64,000 nucleotides of DNA. Origin: Septoria linicola. Taxonomy: Eukaryota > Ascomycota > Dothideomycetes > Mycosphaerellales > Mycosphaerellaceae. Shown here in pieces: positions 37,491 to 47,143 of this stretch. The translations under genes and the position numbers were made by a program. Numbering within the stretch: position 1 is the first letter of the stretch; every line of letters starts with the position of its first letter. The notes below the pieces were generated by a model that saw only the letters and a program-made list of their open reading frames with translations, searched no databases and was not told the DNA's origin. The stretch covers positions 558,001 through 622,000 of the forward strand of contig CP099430.1 in NCBI GenBank assembly GCA_024114885.1, given 5' to 3'.

Positions 37491-39103
37491 TAGGCCGAAA
37501 CGGGTTAGTATATAGGTTAGGCTAGGTCTTAGCCTACCTATAGAAGATAGTAATAGGTATAGTATAAATACCTACTCTATACTTAGATAGGTTAGGCGAA
37601 CAAAAAATAGGTATAATATAGGTTTTAAGTATAACTACGAAGAAGAATTATTCTAGTTAGTATCGACTATAAAAGGAAGTATATAATAGAGTAGTAAAGA
37701 TAGAGAGAGGGATAATAGTAATAAGTAGAACGGATAGGCTAATCTAACGTCGACTTGAGTTTATAATATATATAGTTAGTAGACGTAGTCGGTAGCTACG
37801 TTCTAGCTCTTAAAGCTTCTCTATAGAGCGTATTACGCTTTCGCGTACTTCGACGCTATAATTTATCTACCTTTGTAACCTCTTTATTATCGCTAATACT
37901 ATTAAACTTTAAAAGAGCCTTGATTTCGTTTTCAACCTCCTTGTTCTACTCCTCGACTACCTCTATCTAATTACGAGTAAGTTCTAAATTAGAATAAAGA
38001 GTAGATGATTCTATAGTAAGTACTACTCTTATATTATACTTATAATCGCGATATCGATATCGTAATAGTATAATATACGTAAAGGTATCTAGATTATATA
38101 TCCGATTATAGCGGTTCTAATAACGTATAATACTAAAATCTCGTTCGTATCTAGTACCTACTACTAGAATATATAGAATATCCTAGGCTATTTTCGATAT
38201 AGTAGAGAATATATTAGTAAGAGCTAGCTATATATCTATAGGATCTATTCCTTCTATATATAAGAAGTCTACTTTCCGATAGCGCTCTAGTTCGTTATTA
38301 GGCTCGACTAAGGAGGCTACGTCTAGTACTAGTTAAGCTTTATTATCGTCGCTATCGATCTCTATAGCGAAGAAGGTTAAGAAGCTTTATATACCTTGAG
38401 GCTACTATTTCGAAGCTTATATAGTACTAGATAAAGCTTTATAATACTTTAACTACTCTACGCGTAATTTGCTCTAGTAGAGATCTTCCGAACTATCGTT
38501 ATCGAAAGCGCCTCGCTTCTAGAACATACTCTTAATCGTAGAGTATAGTAGTACTACTATACCGTAGTAGTCCTCGAACCGTTACTAGGTCCGTTAGTAA
38601 TATTAAAAGAGCTTAGTATATACTTTGTCTAGTACCTTATAGAGTAAGACCTTCTAAGCCTCTTTCTTATACTTGAGTTTCTTATCTACTTTATCTAGAA
38701 TATCGAAAAGAGAGTTATAGTAGCTAAGGACTAGATAGAGGCTAGGGCTCTTTATCGTACCGACGTAGGTAGTAGCCTAAGCGAAGGGCATAGTTAGAGA
38801 CGTAAGGTATTCTAACCGTTACTAGTCGGTATTAGATAGTATAAGTGTTAGTAGCGACTAACGCTTAATAAATTTATCGATAAAGTCGCGTAGTCGACTA
38901 AAGCGAGATAGTATTATCGTAGTCGAGCTCTAACGAGTCCTTACGTCTTATATTACTCGTAGTAGTCTCGTTATAGAATACTTTTACTAGTATACGTAAG
39001 CCTTCGGATAGGGATATAGATTCTTTAGACGCTTCCTTTAGAGATCTATAAAGCTCTCGAAACGCTAAGAACTAGAGTTTACCTATACTATAAACCTATA
39101 GAC

Positions 39104-39169
39104 CTAGGACAATTAATAAGCGCCGACTATACTTGCCGACTACGATCGTCGACTATAACTACGATATAC
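39104..39169 (-). other. Intron in transposase gene (66 bp) with three 13-bp-spaced motifs
   Basis: On the minus strand it begins GTATAT (RIP form of GTATGT) and ends TCCTAG (RIP form of CCCAG/CCTAG), with TTATTAAT as a possible branch site. Joining the sides keeps the hAT frame (LLFK to VYRF). The motif trimer is at 39122-39155. Confidence 0.7.
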
Positions 39170-40088
39170 CTTAAATAAAAGTTTAGGTAGTCCTTTAAGA
39201 GAAGCTACTATATTAGTCTTTTAAAACCTTTCTAGAGCTCGTTAATCTTTCTTATCGTCCTAAAACTCTTATAGATCGTTAATTAGTATTATTTATAGTT
39301 ATATAAAAAAGGCCTTTATAGTAAGCTATATTACGTAAGTAAAACATAGAAACCGTTCTAGAATCGTAGCTAGCGTAGTAGGCTTAATAGCCTTAATATT
39401 AGGGAAGAGATTTACCTCGTCTAGTTAAATATCTAGTACTACTAGCTCTATAAGCTCTTCGATCGAAATAGAAGGCTTTACGATTTTTATACTATACTCT
39501 ATTAAGTAAAGGCCGATAGCCTTAATACTAGCTTACGTTAGTACTAATCGAATAGATACTAGTAAGACGTATATAGACCTATAGAGTATACTATTATTTC
39601 TAGCGTTATCGTATATAAGAGCGATTAGTCGGTCTCCGAGGCTAAATCTTTATAATATATTAAAGAGTAATTTCGAAAGTCGCTCTCTAGTATATCTACT
39701 AGTAACGTAGGGAAAGTCTAATATCGTCTTATACTATACCTATTTAGCGTCGATCTAGTAGGTACGGATAGTAAGGAATAAAGCTTTTATACTACTAGAC
39801 TACTAGCTATCGACTACGATAGTAACCTTAGAGGTTCTAGCTAGTATAGCCTTTAGATCTTCCTTAGACCTCTCTTAGACCTCTCGAAGAAGAGCCTTAA
39901 TCGTCTTACTAGAGCGGAAAGGTATTTCGAGACCGAGGTTAAGGTATATATATATATAGCGGACTATAGGATTCTCGAAGAAATTAAGTAGTAGGCTATA
40001 TACTACGATTATTTACGTAGATACTATAGGGAAGTTATTAATACTTAGGTCTAGGTCGCCGAGGTAACCCTTACGATTTCGAGCCTAA

Positions 40089-40166
40089 CTATATAAGCTT
40101 AATAACGTAGTCGGCAAACGTAGTCGGTAGGAACTTATATAATAGTCTTTATACTACTAGATATAC
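40089..40166 (-). other. Probable intron in transposase gene (78 bp) with a motif pair
   Basis: On the minus strand a GTATAT donor at 40166 and a TATATAG acceptor ending at 40089 enclose the motif pair 40108-40128. The branch site ATTAAG is weak, so the donor choice is uncertain. Confidence 0.45.
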
Positions 40167-41347
40167 TCTAGTAGTATCCCCTTTCTCTTAAATACCTATA
40201 CGTACTCCTTAGTTCAAAGGTAAGAACTAAGACTACTTATACTAATACGGAGGCCTAGATAGGCTAAAGAGGTCTCGTAACCTTAGTAGACTACTTTTAG
40301 TAAGGTATCCTCGATATTAATCCTCTAGTCGAAAAACTTCTAGACCTAGAAGGAACAGGTACTCTTCTATTTAATAGGTATAGTCTTTTATATCCTAAAC
40401 TTATACTTATAGTAACCTTATACCTCCTATTATCGTCGTATATACTAGTCTCTAAAGTCCGTTTTATACTCTTTCTACTATAGATATACCCTATTTACTT
40501 AAGTCTAGTCTAGAGAAGACGTAGGTATATTAATTAGAATTTTAGGAGTAGTAGGTAGTCTACTAGAGCTCCGCTCTAATACTATATATCGTAGCGTAGA
40601 GGGTACTATCGGACTAGATTCGAATTATAAAGAGTCTCTAAAAACGCTGTCTTAATATCGTTGTCTTAGTCGAGTACTAGACCTAAGTCCTCTAGTAGCT
40701 AGCGATAGATTTCGCTATAAAGGCGGCGTGTTTATAGGTAGTAGTATTAAAACTAGAAGAGTTAAAGAAGATAAAGGTAGACTAAATTACAAAAGTAAGA
40801 AAGAGAGGAGCCCTAGACTATCTATAAAACACGCTATAACTTTACCCTAGTACGACGTCTATAGTAGTTCTTACTTATAGAGAAGCCTAAATTATACTAA
40901 TTAGACGCGGTGAAGCCTCTTGTCCGCTAACGATAGACTAGTTAAGAACTTAGTACTAATCTCTAGATTAAGTACGCTAGGATCTATTAGATCTATAATA
41001 ATAGACGAAAAGCTAATACTAGCCTACTCGCTCTTAAATCTAGCTTAAACTAGACTCTCGACTATAGCTTCGAGCAAAGTCTCTTCCTTATTAAGTATAT
41101 ATTGTTTATTAAATATACTATAGGTAAGCTTCGCGTTTTGTCTCTACTATATAGATATAGTAGGTATAGAGAATCCGTAGGTATTCTAATCGTAGTTAGT
41201 AGGAATTAGCTATCTAAGATACTCGATAAGGATTAAGAAGTAATTAACGAAGGAGGGCTTCTAGCTAAGAACATTACGTAGTATAGCCTAGTATTCTATC
41301 TAAAAGATATCGTAGAGTATAGGCAAAACGCTATTAGTAATATACGA

Positions 41348-41410
41348 CTATAGTTAATTAGTATATAGTCGGCAAATATAGTCGGCGCTTAAGATAGCTA
41401 GTAGATATAC
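41348..41410 (-). other. Probable intron (63 bp) with a motif pair
   Basis: On the minus strand it has GTATAT, TACTAAT as branch site and ACTATAG as acceptor. The motif pair is at 41366-41386, in the opposite orientation relative to the gene compared with 41949-42025. Confidence 0.6.
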
Positions 41411-41948
41411 CTTAACTTAGGCTTCTAGCACTAATATCTAAAGTAAGATAGCTAGACCTTGAAGCCGTAGTATCGTAAAAGAGGAGCTCTATATTATATT
41501 AGTAGATAGGAGTTTCTAATAGATAGGAAGACTTACGCTATCGCTATATACTTATATAGCTATAAGTTTATCTAGCGCCTTAATCTTAGACTAGAACTCG
41601 CCGATTGCCTTGTACTAGTATTAATAAGTCGCTCTACTATAGTTAGTAGAGCCTAGCGCACTAGTAGATAGCTTAATAGCGTACTTAGCCTAAATGTCCT
41701 CCTCTTAAGACAAGCTTAGTAGGTTGTCGATAATAACGTTTATAGAGTTTCTCTTTAACTTAGAAGGATCTAATAGTACCTAAACCTATATACTACTATC
41801 TTCCTTTTCGAATTCTTCTAATATACTCTCTTTTCTCTTAATCTCTCTATATAGAAGGTAGAGCTCGATATACTAACCTTCTTTATCTTCCTAAGCGAGG
41901 TCTTTAGAAGATTTCTTTTCCTCTACCTTCTTAAGAGCCTTCCTCTCT

Positions 41949-42025
41949 CTATATAATATTAGCGCCGACTATATACGCCGACTACGTTTACCGACTATAT
42001 ATATAATAGTATAATAGAGACTTAC
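41949..42025 (-). other. Intron (77 bp) with three 13-bp-spaced motifs
   Basis: On the minus strand it begins with canonical GTAAGT, has GCTAAT as branch site and ends TATATAG. The upstream exon ends in AAACAATAG, the RIP form of ...CAACAG. The trimer at 41964-41997 fills the middle, and its last repeat runs into the branch site. Confidence 0.75.
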
Positions 42026-42459
42026 TATTGTTTAGTAAAGCTTGCCTTATAGACTAGTTTCTATTAATTAATATACGTCTTCTACGCGTCCTTATCGAGG
42101 CTGTCCTACCCTAGTAGTATAGCTATTTACTTTACCTTAAAACGACTAAAAGCTTAATTCTTTACTTTACGTTTTTAGTCTACTTTAGCCCTATCTTCGT
42201 CTATAGCTTAAGTACGTGCGCGGTCGCGTAGTATATTTAGATTAATCGAGCAGTCTTTAATATCCTTTCTTATCGTAGTAAGTCTTACGCGTTTCGCCTC
42301 GAGTTTAGAAAGAGACTCTACCTTACGCTTCTAACGTACTATTTCTAGGACAATTAGTATTAAAAGTATCGCGTTCGATAGCTATAACGGTTACCTACTA
42401 AATAGTAGTAGAATTAGGTAGGTTAGACAAGCGATAGTAATATACGACGAATTTAGTTA

Positions 42460-43680
42460 TAAGTATAGGTAGTTAGAAAGCAAGGTTTAGAATTTATAGG
42501 AAGTAGGGAAATCTAGAGTCTAAGAGCTAACTAAGTAGGAGTAACGTTAAGGCAGGTCGCCTCTAGATACTTTAATATAGCTTTTTAGATAATATTAGTT
42601 GTCGGTATATATAGTCGGCACTTTACTATTAGATTATATCTTAGTATAGGCTAATATATCTACTAAGTCCGCCTATCCTAGGTCTCTATAGTATATCTAC
42701 TAGATAGAAGAAAGATTACTTTAAAAAGAGAGGTATAGGCTAATTATATAAGACTAATAGTAAAATTATAGAGACCTAGCTTAAAGAGCTTTTATTCTAA
42801 AAAGGATATCTTAACTTCTTAAGAAGTACTTACTTATTTATACTTACCTTTTCTACTATATATAACCTTATATATTAGCTAGAGATATTATAATTTTAGC
42901 TATTATATTAAGAACTATCCTATCGATCTATAGACTAGGTTTAAAACTCTTTAAGCTACTTAATAAGTTAATAGGCTTAATAGATTACTAAAATAGTATA
43001 AATCCTAAGAATCCTATAGTATATATTAATAGAATAAATATTTAGTTTTAAGATATTTTAAAGCCTAATAACGAGATACTACTATTAAGTCTATTATAGA
43101 GAAAGTTTTTCTTTAGATTTAGAAGATTCTACTAATCTTTTAGAACTAGCCTTTTTAATTAGTCTTAGAAAAGAGAGAGAGTATTACTACTTTATATTTA
43201 TATATTTTATACTATCTAGTATATATAGTAAAAATATTCTCTTCTCTAGTATTATAGATAATTTATTATTAATAGAATAGGCCTTAGTTTAGTATAACTT
43301 AGAACTAATAGCTTATTTTATATTATTCTATACTAATATCTAATTATATAGATCTAGTAAACTAATATCGACTATAACTATCCTCTAGTTCTACGCTTCT
43401 AGAATTAATCAAGATAAGATTTATAGTCGATAATCGTAGTCGGTAGTAGTTTTCCTAGTATAGTACTTTCCTATTTAGGTATAGACGTAGGATCTAGTAA
43501 GTTTCTTAGTATCTCTTTAGACCCGAGGTTCTATAGCTTATAGCGTCTTAGTAAGTTTTAGTATCTTTCTAACTACCTACTTCTTCTTTCTTTACTTCCT
43601 TCCTCCTATCTCTACCCTTTCCTTTATTTCTTATACTATTCTTCGATTACGACGCTCTATATAGGAGCGATAATCAAGTA
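42460..43680. promoter_or_regulatory. Divergent intergenic region between transposase gene and first H3-like gene
   Basis: This AT-rich RIP sequence lies between the minus-strand gene and the plus-strand gene at 43690. It holds motif clusters at 42599-42619 (which may instead lie in a 5' intron on the minus strand, GTAAAG...ACTAAT...AAAAAG) and 43424-43444. A pyrimidine-rich tract at about 43567-43650 (CTTCTTTCTTTACTTCC type) just upstream of the H3-like gene resembles fungal core promoters. No promoter motif proves activity. Confidence 0.45.
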
Positions 43681-43689
43681 TCGATCCCT

Positions 43690-44290
43690 TTAAGCTCTCC
43701 TTAGCGTTCACGATCGTATAGTCTACTAAAAGTAGCTATTCTAGAGAGTACTACTTAGAAGCCTATTAAGCCTTAGAAGAAGGTTATTATAGTAAAAACG
43801 AACACTCGTCGGAAGCGTATACCTCGTAATAGTAGGTAGAAACGTCGTATCCTTAAGTTAGGCACTATTACGCTTCGTTAGATTAAGAAATTATAGAGTA
43901 TAATAGAACTATATATCTAACGCCTCCTATTCTAGCGGCTTGTCTACGAGATCGTTCTTACTTTTAGTAGTAGGCTACGCTATTAATTAGTAGCCTTAGA
44001 ATACCTCTAAGAGGTAGCTAAAGCGTTCCTTACTACTAAATTTAAGATATCTAATCTCCTAGCTATCTATATAAAGTAGGTTATACTATAGGCTAAGGAT
44101 CTATAGCTATACTATCGTATTCGTATAAGGTTTACTAGCTAGGACGGTAGTATAGTTTAGTAGGAGCGTAAGTCTACCGACTATAGATACCGACTATATT
44201 TCTAACCTATTATCTTAGTAGATATATAGCGAGTTCCTCTAGAGAATAGAGAGGTCGTTAGTACCTTAGGCTTTAGACTCTAAATTCTAG
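43690..44290 (+). pseudogene. Histone H3-like gene A (transposon cargo), RIP-degraded
   Basis: In one frame from 43861 the translation aligns with the H3 core without gaps. GTITLR*IKKL* (H3: GTVALREIRRYQ) is followed at 43921-43953 by RLLF*RLVYEI (H3: KLPFQRLVREI), SRLRY*, EYL*EVAKAFL (H3: MALQEACEAYL), then NLLAIYIK*V from 44053 (H3: NLCAIHAKRV) and AKDL*L..RIR (H3: PKDIQLARRIR). Stops sit where Q occurs or RIP can act. Upstream is a Lys/Arg-rich tail (43768-43860). Downstream an intron (44168-44218) leads to a short C-terminal extension ending at TAA about 44280. The start codon is not visible, probably ATG to ATA. It could be a general or centromeric H3 relative; the remains do not decide. 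Confidence 0.88.
44168..44218 (+). other. Intron of H3-like gene A (51 bp) with a motif pair
   Basis: GTAAGT at 44168, branch site TTCTAAC, acceptor ATCTTAG ending 44218. The motif pair (ACCGACTA at 44176 and 44189) lies between. It follows the histone fold, in the C-terminal extension. Confidence 0.7.
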
Positions 44291-44575
44291 CTCTATACTA
44301 AAACCTTATAATTTCAACCTTACGACTATAACTCTAAATAAACATAATATTATTAATATTCTATCGCGTTCTTACGCGATATAGTGCTTCTAATTAACTA
44401 CGACTTTCTTAATCGTCTCGTATAAGACGCCGCTATACTTACGCCTAAATAACGCGCTCTTACTAATTAAGTATCGCGTTCTCCTACTCTATTAGCGTAA
44501 CTTTAAATAGAGAGAGCTAGCGACTAGCCTTAAGGATAGGCTAATAATCTAATTCTTATTAATATATAAGATAGT

Positions 44576-44656
44576 AATAATAAAGACGCGCCTAAAGAGG
44601 ACAATAATAAATACGCGCCTAAAGAGGAGGATAATAAAGACGCGCCTAAAGAGGAG
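44576..44656 (+). repeat. Three in-frame 27-bp repeats in the H3-like B tail
   Basis: Units start at 44576, 44603 and 44630, each 27 bp, encoding NNKDAPKED, NNKYAPKEE and DNKDAPKEE. They are in the same frame as the histone fold, so they belong to the tail or to a preceding exon read continuously with it. Confidence 0.85.
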
Positions 44657-44915
44657 AATAATAAGCCTCCTACTAAAAAGAGGCCTACTACTAGTAGGAA
44701 GGGCCTTAGTAGAAAGCGGCCTATTACGTAAAAAGCGCCTCGTAAGATAGTAACGAAGAAGAAGAGAAGAGCCGGTCTAAAACTTACTATAAAGAAGAAA
44801 TCCTATATCCTAAAAGTATAGTTAAATACTTAGAACGCGGCGCGAGCTAGTAGGCTTTCTAAGAAGGCTCTAGTAGTAAGAAGAGTAAGGAAGCCTTATC
44901 GCTATAAGCTAGGTA

Positions 44916-44966
44916 GTAAGTTAAAACGTAGTTAGTAAACGTAGTCGGTACGCTAATCTACTATAG
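44916..44966 (+). other. Intron 1 of H3-like gene B (51 bp) with a motif pair
   Basis: Donor GTAAGT, branch GCTAATC, acceptor CTATAG. Removal joins codon A|TT between G and the VALREI equivalent, phase 1. The motif pair is at 44929-44949. Confidence 0.85.
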
Positions 44967-45149
44967 TTTTAGCTCTATAAGAGATTTAGATATTTTAGAG
45001 GACTAGAGATCTACTTATTAGCAAGCTTCCCTTCTAGCGACTAGTAAGAGAGGTCGCCTACGGCTTTAAGTAGGATCTACGCTTTTAGGCTACTATACTA
45101 GAAGCGTTATAAGAGATAGTAGAGCTCTATTTAACGAAGGTTTTTAAGA

Positions 45150-45199
45150 GTATATATCCTTCTATATTACTATTTAGTAGCTTATACTAACTTGTATAG
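45150..45199 (+). other. Intron 2 of H3-like gene B (50 bp), no motif
   Basis: Donor GTATAT, near-perfect branch site ATACTAAC, acceptor GTATAG. Removal joins A|GT to restore S-T-N-L in the alpha-2/loop-2 region, phase 1. It lacks the TAGTCGGC motif. Confidence 0.88.
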
Positions 45200-45715
45200 G
45201 TACTAACCTCTACGCTATCTATATAAAGCGAGTTACGATCTAGTAGAAGGATATATAGCTCGTTTAGAGAATACTTCGTATATAGAGCGTTATAGATAAT
45301 AAGGGTTATTTAAAGTAGTATAGTACTACGTATTATATTTAGCGTAAGGAATAGCGTTTAGGCTACTTCGAGATACCTAGCTACGTAGTAGAAGCGTAGT
45401 ATTAAATTATATTATAACTATAGCGAACGATATAAGATTACTTTCTACTTTTATACTATAAAACCTTTGTTTCCTCTTATCTCTATAGTCGGCATATATA
45501 GTCGGCGCCTATCGTCCTTTTTACGTACTTAGATACTTAAAATACGTAGATTTTAGTATACTTATACCTATACTCCTATAGGTACCTACGTAGGTATACG
45601 CTCTAACCTATATTTTCTAGTTATAGGTACTACCTATTAAGCTTTAGTAGGTTACCTCTCTAACCTATATCGATTACTAAGAATATAGGTTTAGACCTAA
45701 CCCTACCCGTACTAA

Positions 45716-45731
45716 CCTATTCCGACGTCTA
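45716..45731 (-). repeat. Right terminal inverted repeat of hAT-type element
   Basis: CCTATTCCGACGTCTA is the exact complement of 37475-37490. Confidence 0.92.
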
Positions 45732-45739
45732 GTAGTAGG
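45732..45739. repeat. Right 8-bp target-site duplication GTAGTAGG
   Basis: Identical to 37467-37474. Confidence 0.9.
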
Positions 45740-46589
45740 AAGAGGTAGCGGGACTAGTAATACGACTAAGTTAGAGTAATATAGACCGTATAGTTTCAGA
45801 GATATAGTAGTAGTAAGCTTAATAGCGCTAGTAATAGTAGAGAAGAAGAAGAAGAGGAAGAAGAAGAAAGAGTAGTAACTAGGGTATACTAGGCATACTA
45901 GGTTATCGTAGGCGATATAGTATAACCTTAGCTAGTAAGATCGAGGAAGTACTCGTATATACGTAGAATAGAGACTATATCCGCTACTATAGATCTATTT
46001 ACGAGAACGATAAGGGTCGCGTCCGTTTCGCGAGAGGAGATATTAAACCGTAGCGAGATATCTTAAGATATTATAGCGCCTAGCCGAGTAGATAGATACA
46101 AATTACTAGTAGTAGGTAGGTATAGAGCTAATAGCGTCAAGATAGTATATAGAAGGAAAAGTAAATATCTATTAAGATACTTCTCTAAGAACTTCGTATT
46201 ATACTTACTCTTATTAATAGAACACTATACCTAGCTATAGAACTATAGAAGAACTAGCTTTACCTAATTAACGACTATTAGAATAGTTAGCGCTATAATC
46301 TTATCTAATCCTCGTCGTATCGATATCGGCCTATAGCCTTAAATTTTAGAAACGCCTAACTATCCTAGATATTAAGACTCTATAAGAGACCCGCTTATCT
46401 AATAATGCTAGCGTAGTAATTATAGCGTAGGGGTAAGCGATAAGTCGTGCTCGAGCTCTATACGTAGGAGAGAGATAGTAGTAGCGGTAAAGAGTATAAG
46501 TCTCGACATTATAGACACTTAGTAATAGTACTATACTAGTCTTGACTTAGGCTTTAATAGCGACTAATATATAGCTTGCTAGATTTCAG
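45740..46589. repeat. RIP-degraded flank, no gene recognised
   Basis: The composition stays RIP-type until about 46585, where CACACGTCGCA appears. A purine run (GAA/GAG triplets, 45838-45870) would encode poly-Glu on the plus strand. Protein-like frames are present but none is recognised. It may be the continuation of the repeat that the hAT element entered. Confidence 0.5.
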
Positions 46590-47143
46590 ACACACGTCGC
46601 AATCTACAGATCTCTCTATAGACGTGTAAAGACGTTTTTGCTCTCTTAAACACTGTTGTTGACTATCACGCCTAGCGGCTTAGATTCGATTCGGCGGGCA
46701 ACGCTAAACTTCCTCTTACTATCCGATGTCGCTCCCTAACAAGACATTCCCAAGTAGTAGTAACACTACTACACACTCTGCATACTCTGCTTCCCGAACC
46801 TTCTAGCATGTTCCACCGGTGGATTAAAAGGTCTGGCATCTAGCACGCCATCGGCCGAAATCAGACGTTGCAGACCGTATCGCCACACAAGGCTTTCGAC
46901 TGGTAGCCACGAGACGATCAGGCTATTAAGGGTCAGCAAGTCCACCCGACGACTTAGTAGTCCGACACTACATACTCGACCCGCTGTGTCGATCGCACCG
47001 CCCTGTACCACACCACCACGCGTTCAGCGACAGTGGTGTTCAACGTCACTAGCGCCTGAGCATCTTCTGCATCACTCATCTGTCCAGAACGCGGCAGTGA
47101 CTGCCATTGCTCCCTTCATTCATGGAGATTTGGTGGCGCAGAG

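Larger units (their letters stand above)
37880..42450 (-). pseudogene. hAT transposase gene, RIP-degraded, with several introns
   Basis: Minus-strand translation shows the hAT layout. An RNase H-like region contains KVTIVVDS (about 39820), PYVTS and DRLIALIYDNARNNS (about 39600-39650; family form DNASNN), then LTIKAFF (about 39310). SLTMPFAQATTY and LVLSYYN follow (about 38790 and 38730). The C-terminal dimerisation region has LTNIFSTISKIAQDILYI followed by ERDFSI (about 38110-38240; family form NxxxYPxLxxMARDxLxIP...ERVFS). The stretch above 40000 is a long coiled-coil-like extension and might be a separate gene. Candidate introns are 39104-39169, 40089-40166, 41348-41410 and 41949-42025. 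Confidence 0.85.
44576..45470 (+). pseudogene. Histone H3-like gene B (transposon cargo), two introns, RIP-degraded
   Basis: Exon 1 encodes a long tail: three in-frame 9-aa repeats (NNKDAPKEE type), a very basic stretch with KAPRK, NAARASRLSKKA, and KPYRYKLG (H3: KPHRYRPG) at 44891-44914. Splicing out 44916-44966 gives G-I-L-A-L-*-E-I (H3: GTVALREI). Then come DLLISKLPF*RLVREV (45008-45055; H3: ELLIRKLPFQRLVREI), DLRF* and EAL*EIVELYL. Splicing out 45150-45199 restores STNLYAIYIKRVTI (H3: DTNLCAIHAKRVTI), followed by KDI*LV*RI. Alignment is gap-free through the fold. A C-terminal extension follows. The true start and end are unclear. The tail is longer than canonical H3, as in many centromeric variants. 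Confidence 0.9.
37773..45506. repeat. Ten clusters of a tandem TAGTCGGC motif, always 13 bp apart
   Basis: Motif starts (TAGTCGGC, one- or two-base variants, or the complement GCCGACTA): 37773/37786; 39122/39135/39148 (minus); 40108/40121; 41366/41379; 41964/41977/41990 (minus); 42599/42612; 43424/43437; 44176/44189 (minus); 44929/44942; 45486/45499. Every neighbouring pair is exactly 13 bp apart. The 5-nt spacer is usually AAACG, ATATA or similar. Four clusters fall in well-supported introns, two or three in likely introns, one between divergent genes and two subterminally (about 300 and 225 bp from the ends). Confidence 0.92.
37475..45731. mobile_element. 8.26-kb hAT-type transposon carrying transposase and two histone H3-like genes
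   Basis: The ends are a perfect 16-bp inverted repeat, TAGACGTCGGAATAGG (37475-37490) and its complement (45716-45731). The TA end is the RIP form of the CA that starts many hAT elements. Eight-base duplications GTAGTAGG flank it exactly. Inside are subterminal ATAGGT/ACCTAT repeats, a minus-strand transposase gene (about 42450-37880), and two plus-strand H3-like genes (43690-44290 and 44576-45470). Ten clusters of 13-bp-spaced TAGTCGGC motifs are spread through it. Every gene is RIP-inactivated, which implies that several copies existed in the genome. It is large for a hAT element. Confidence 0.9.
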
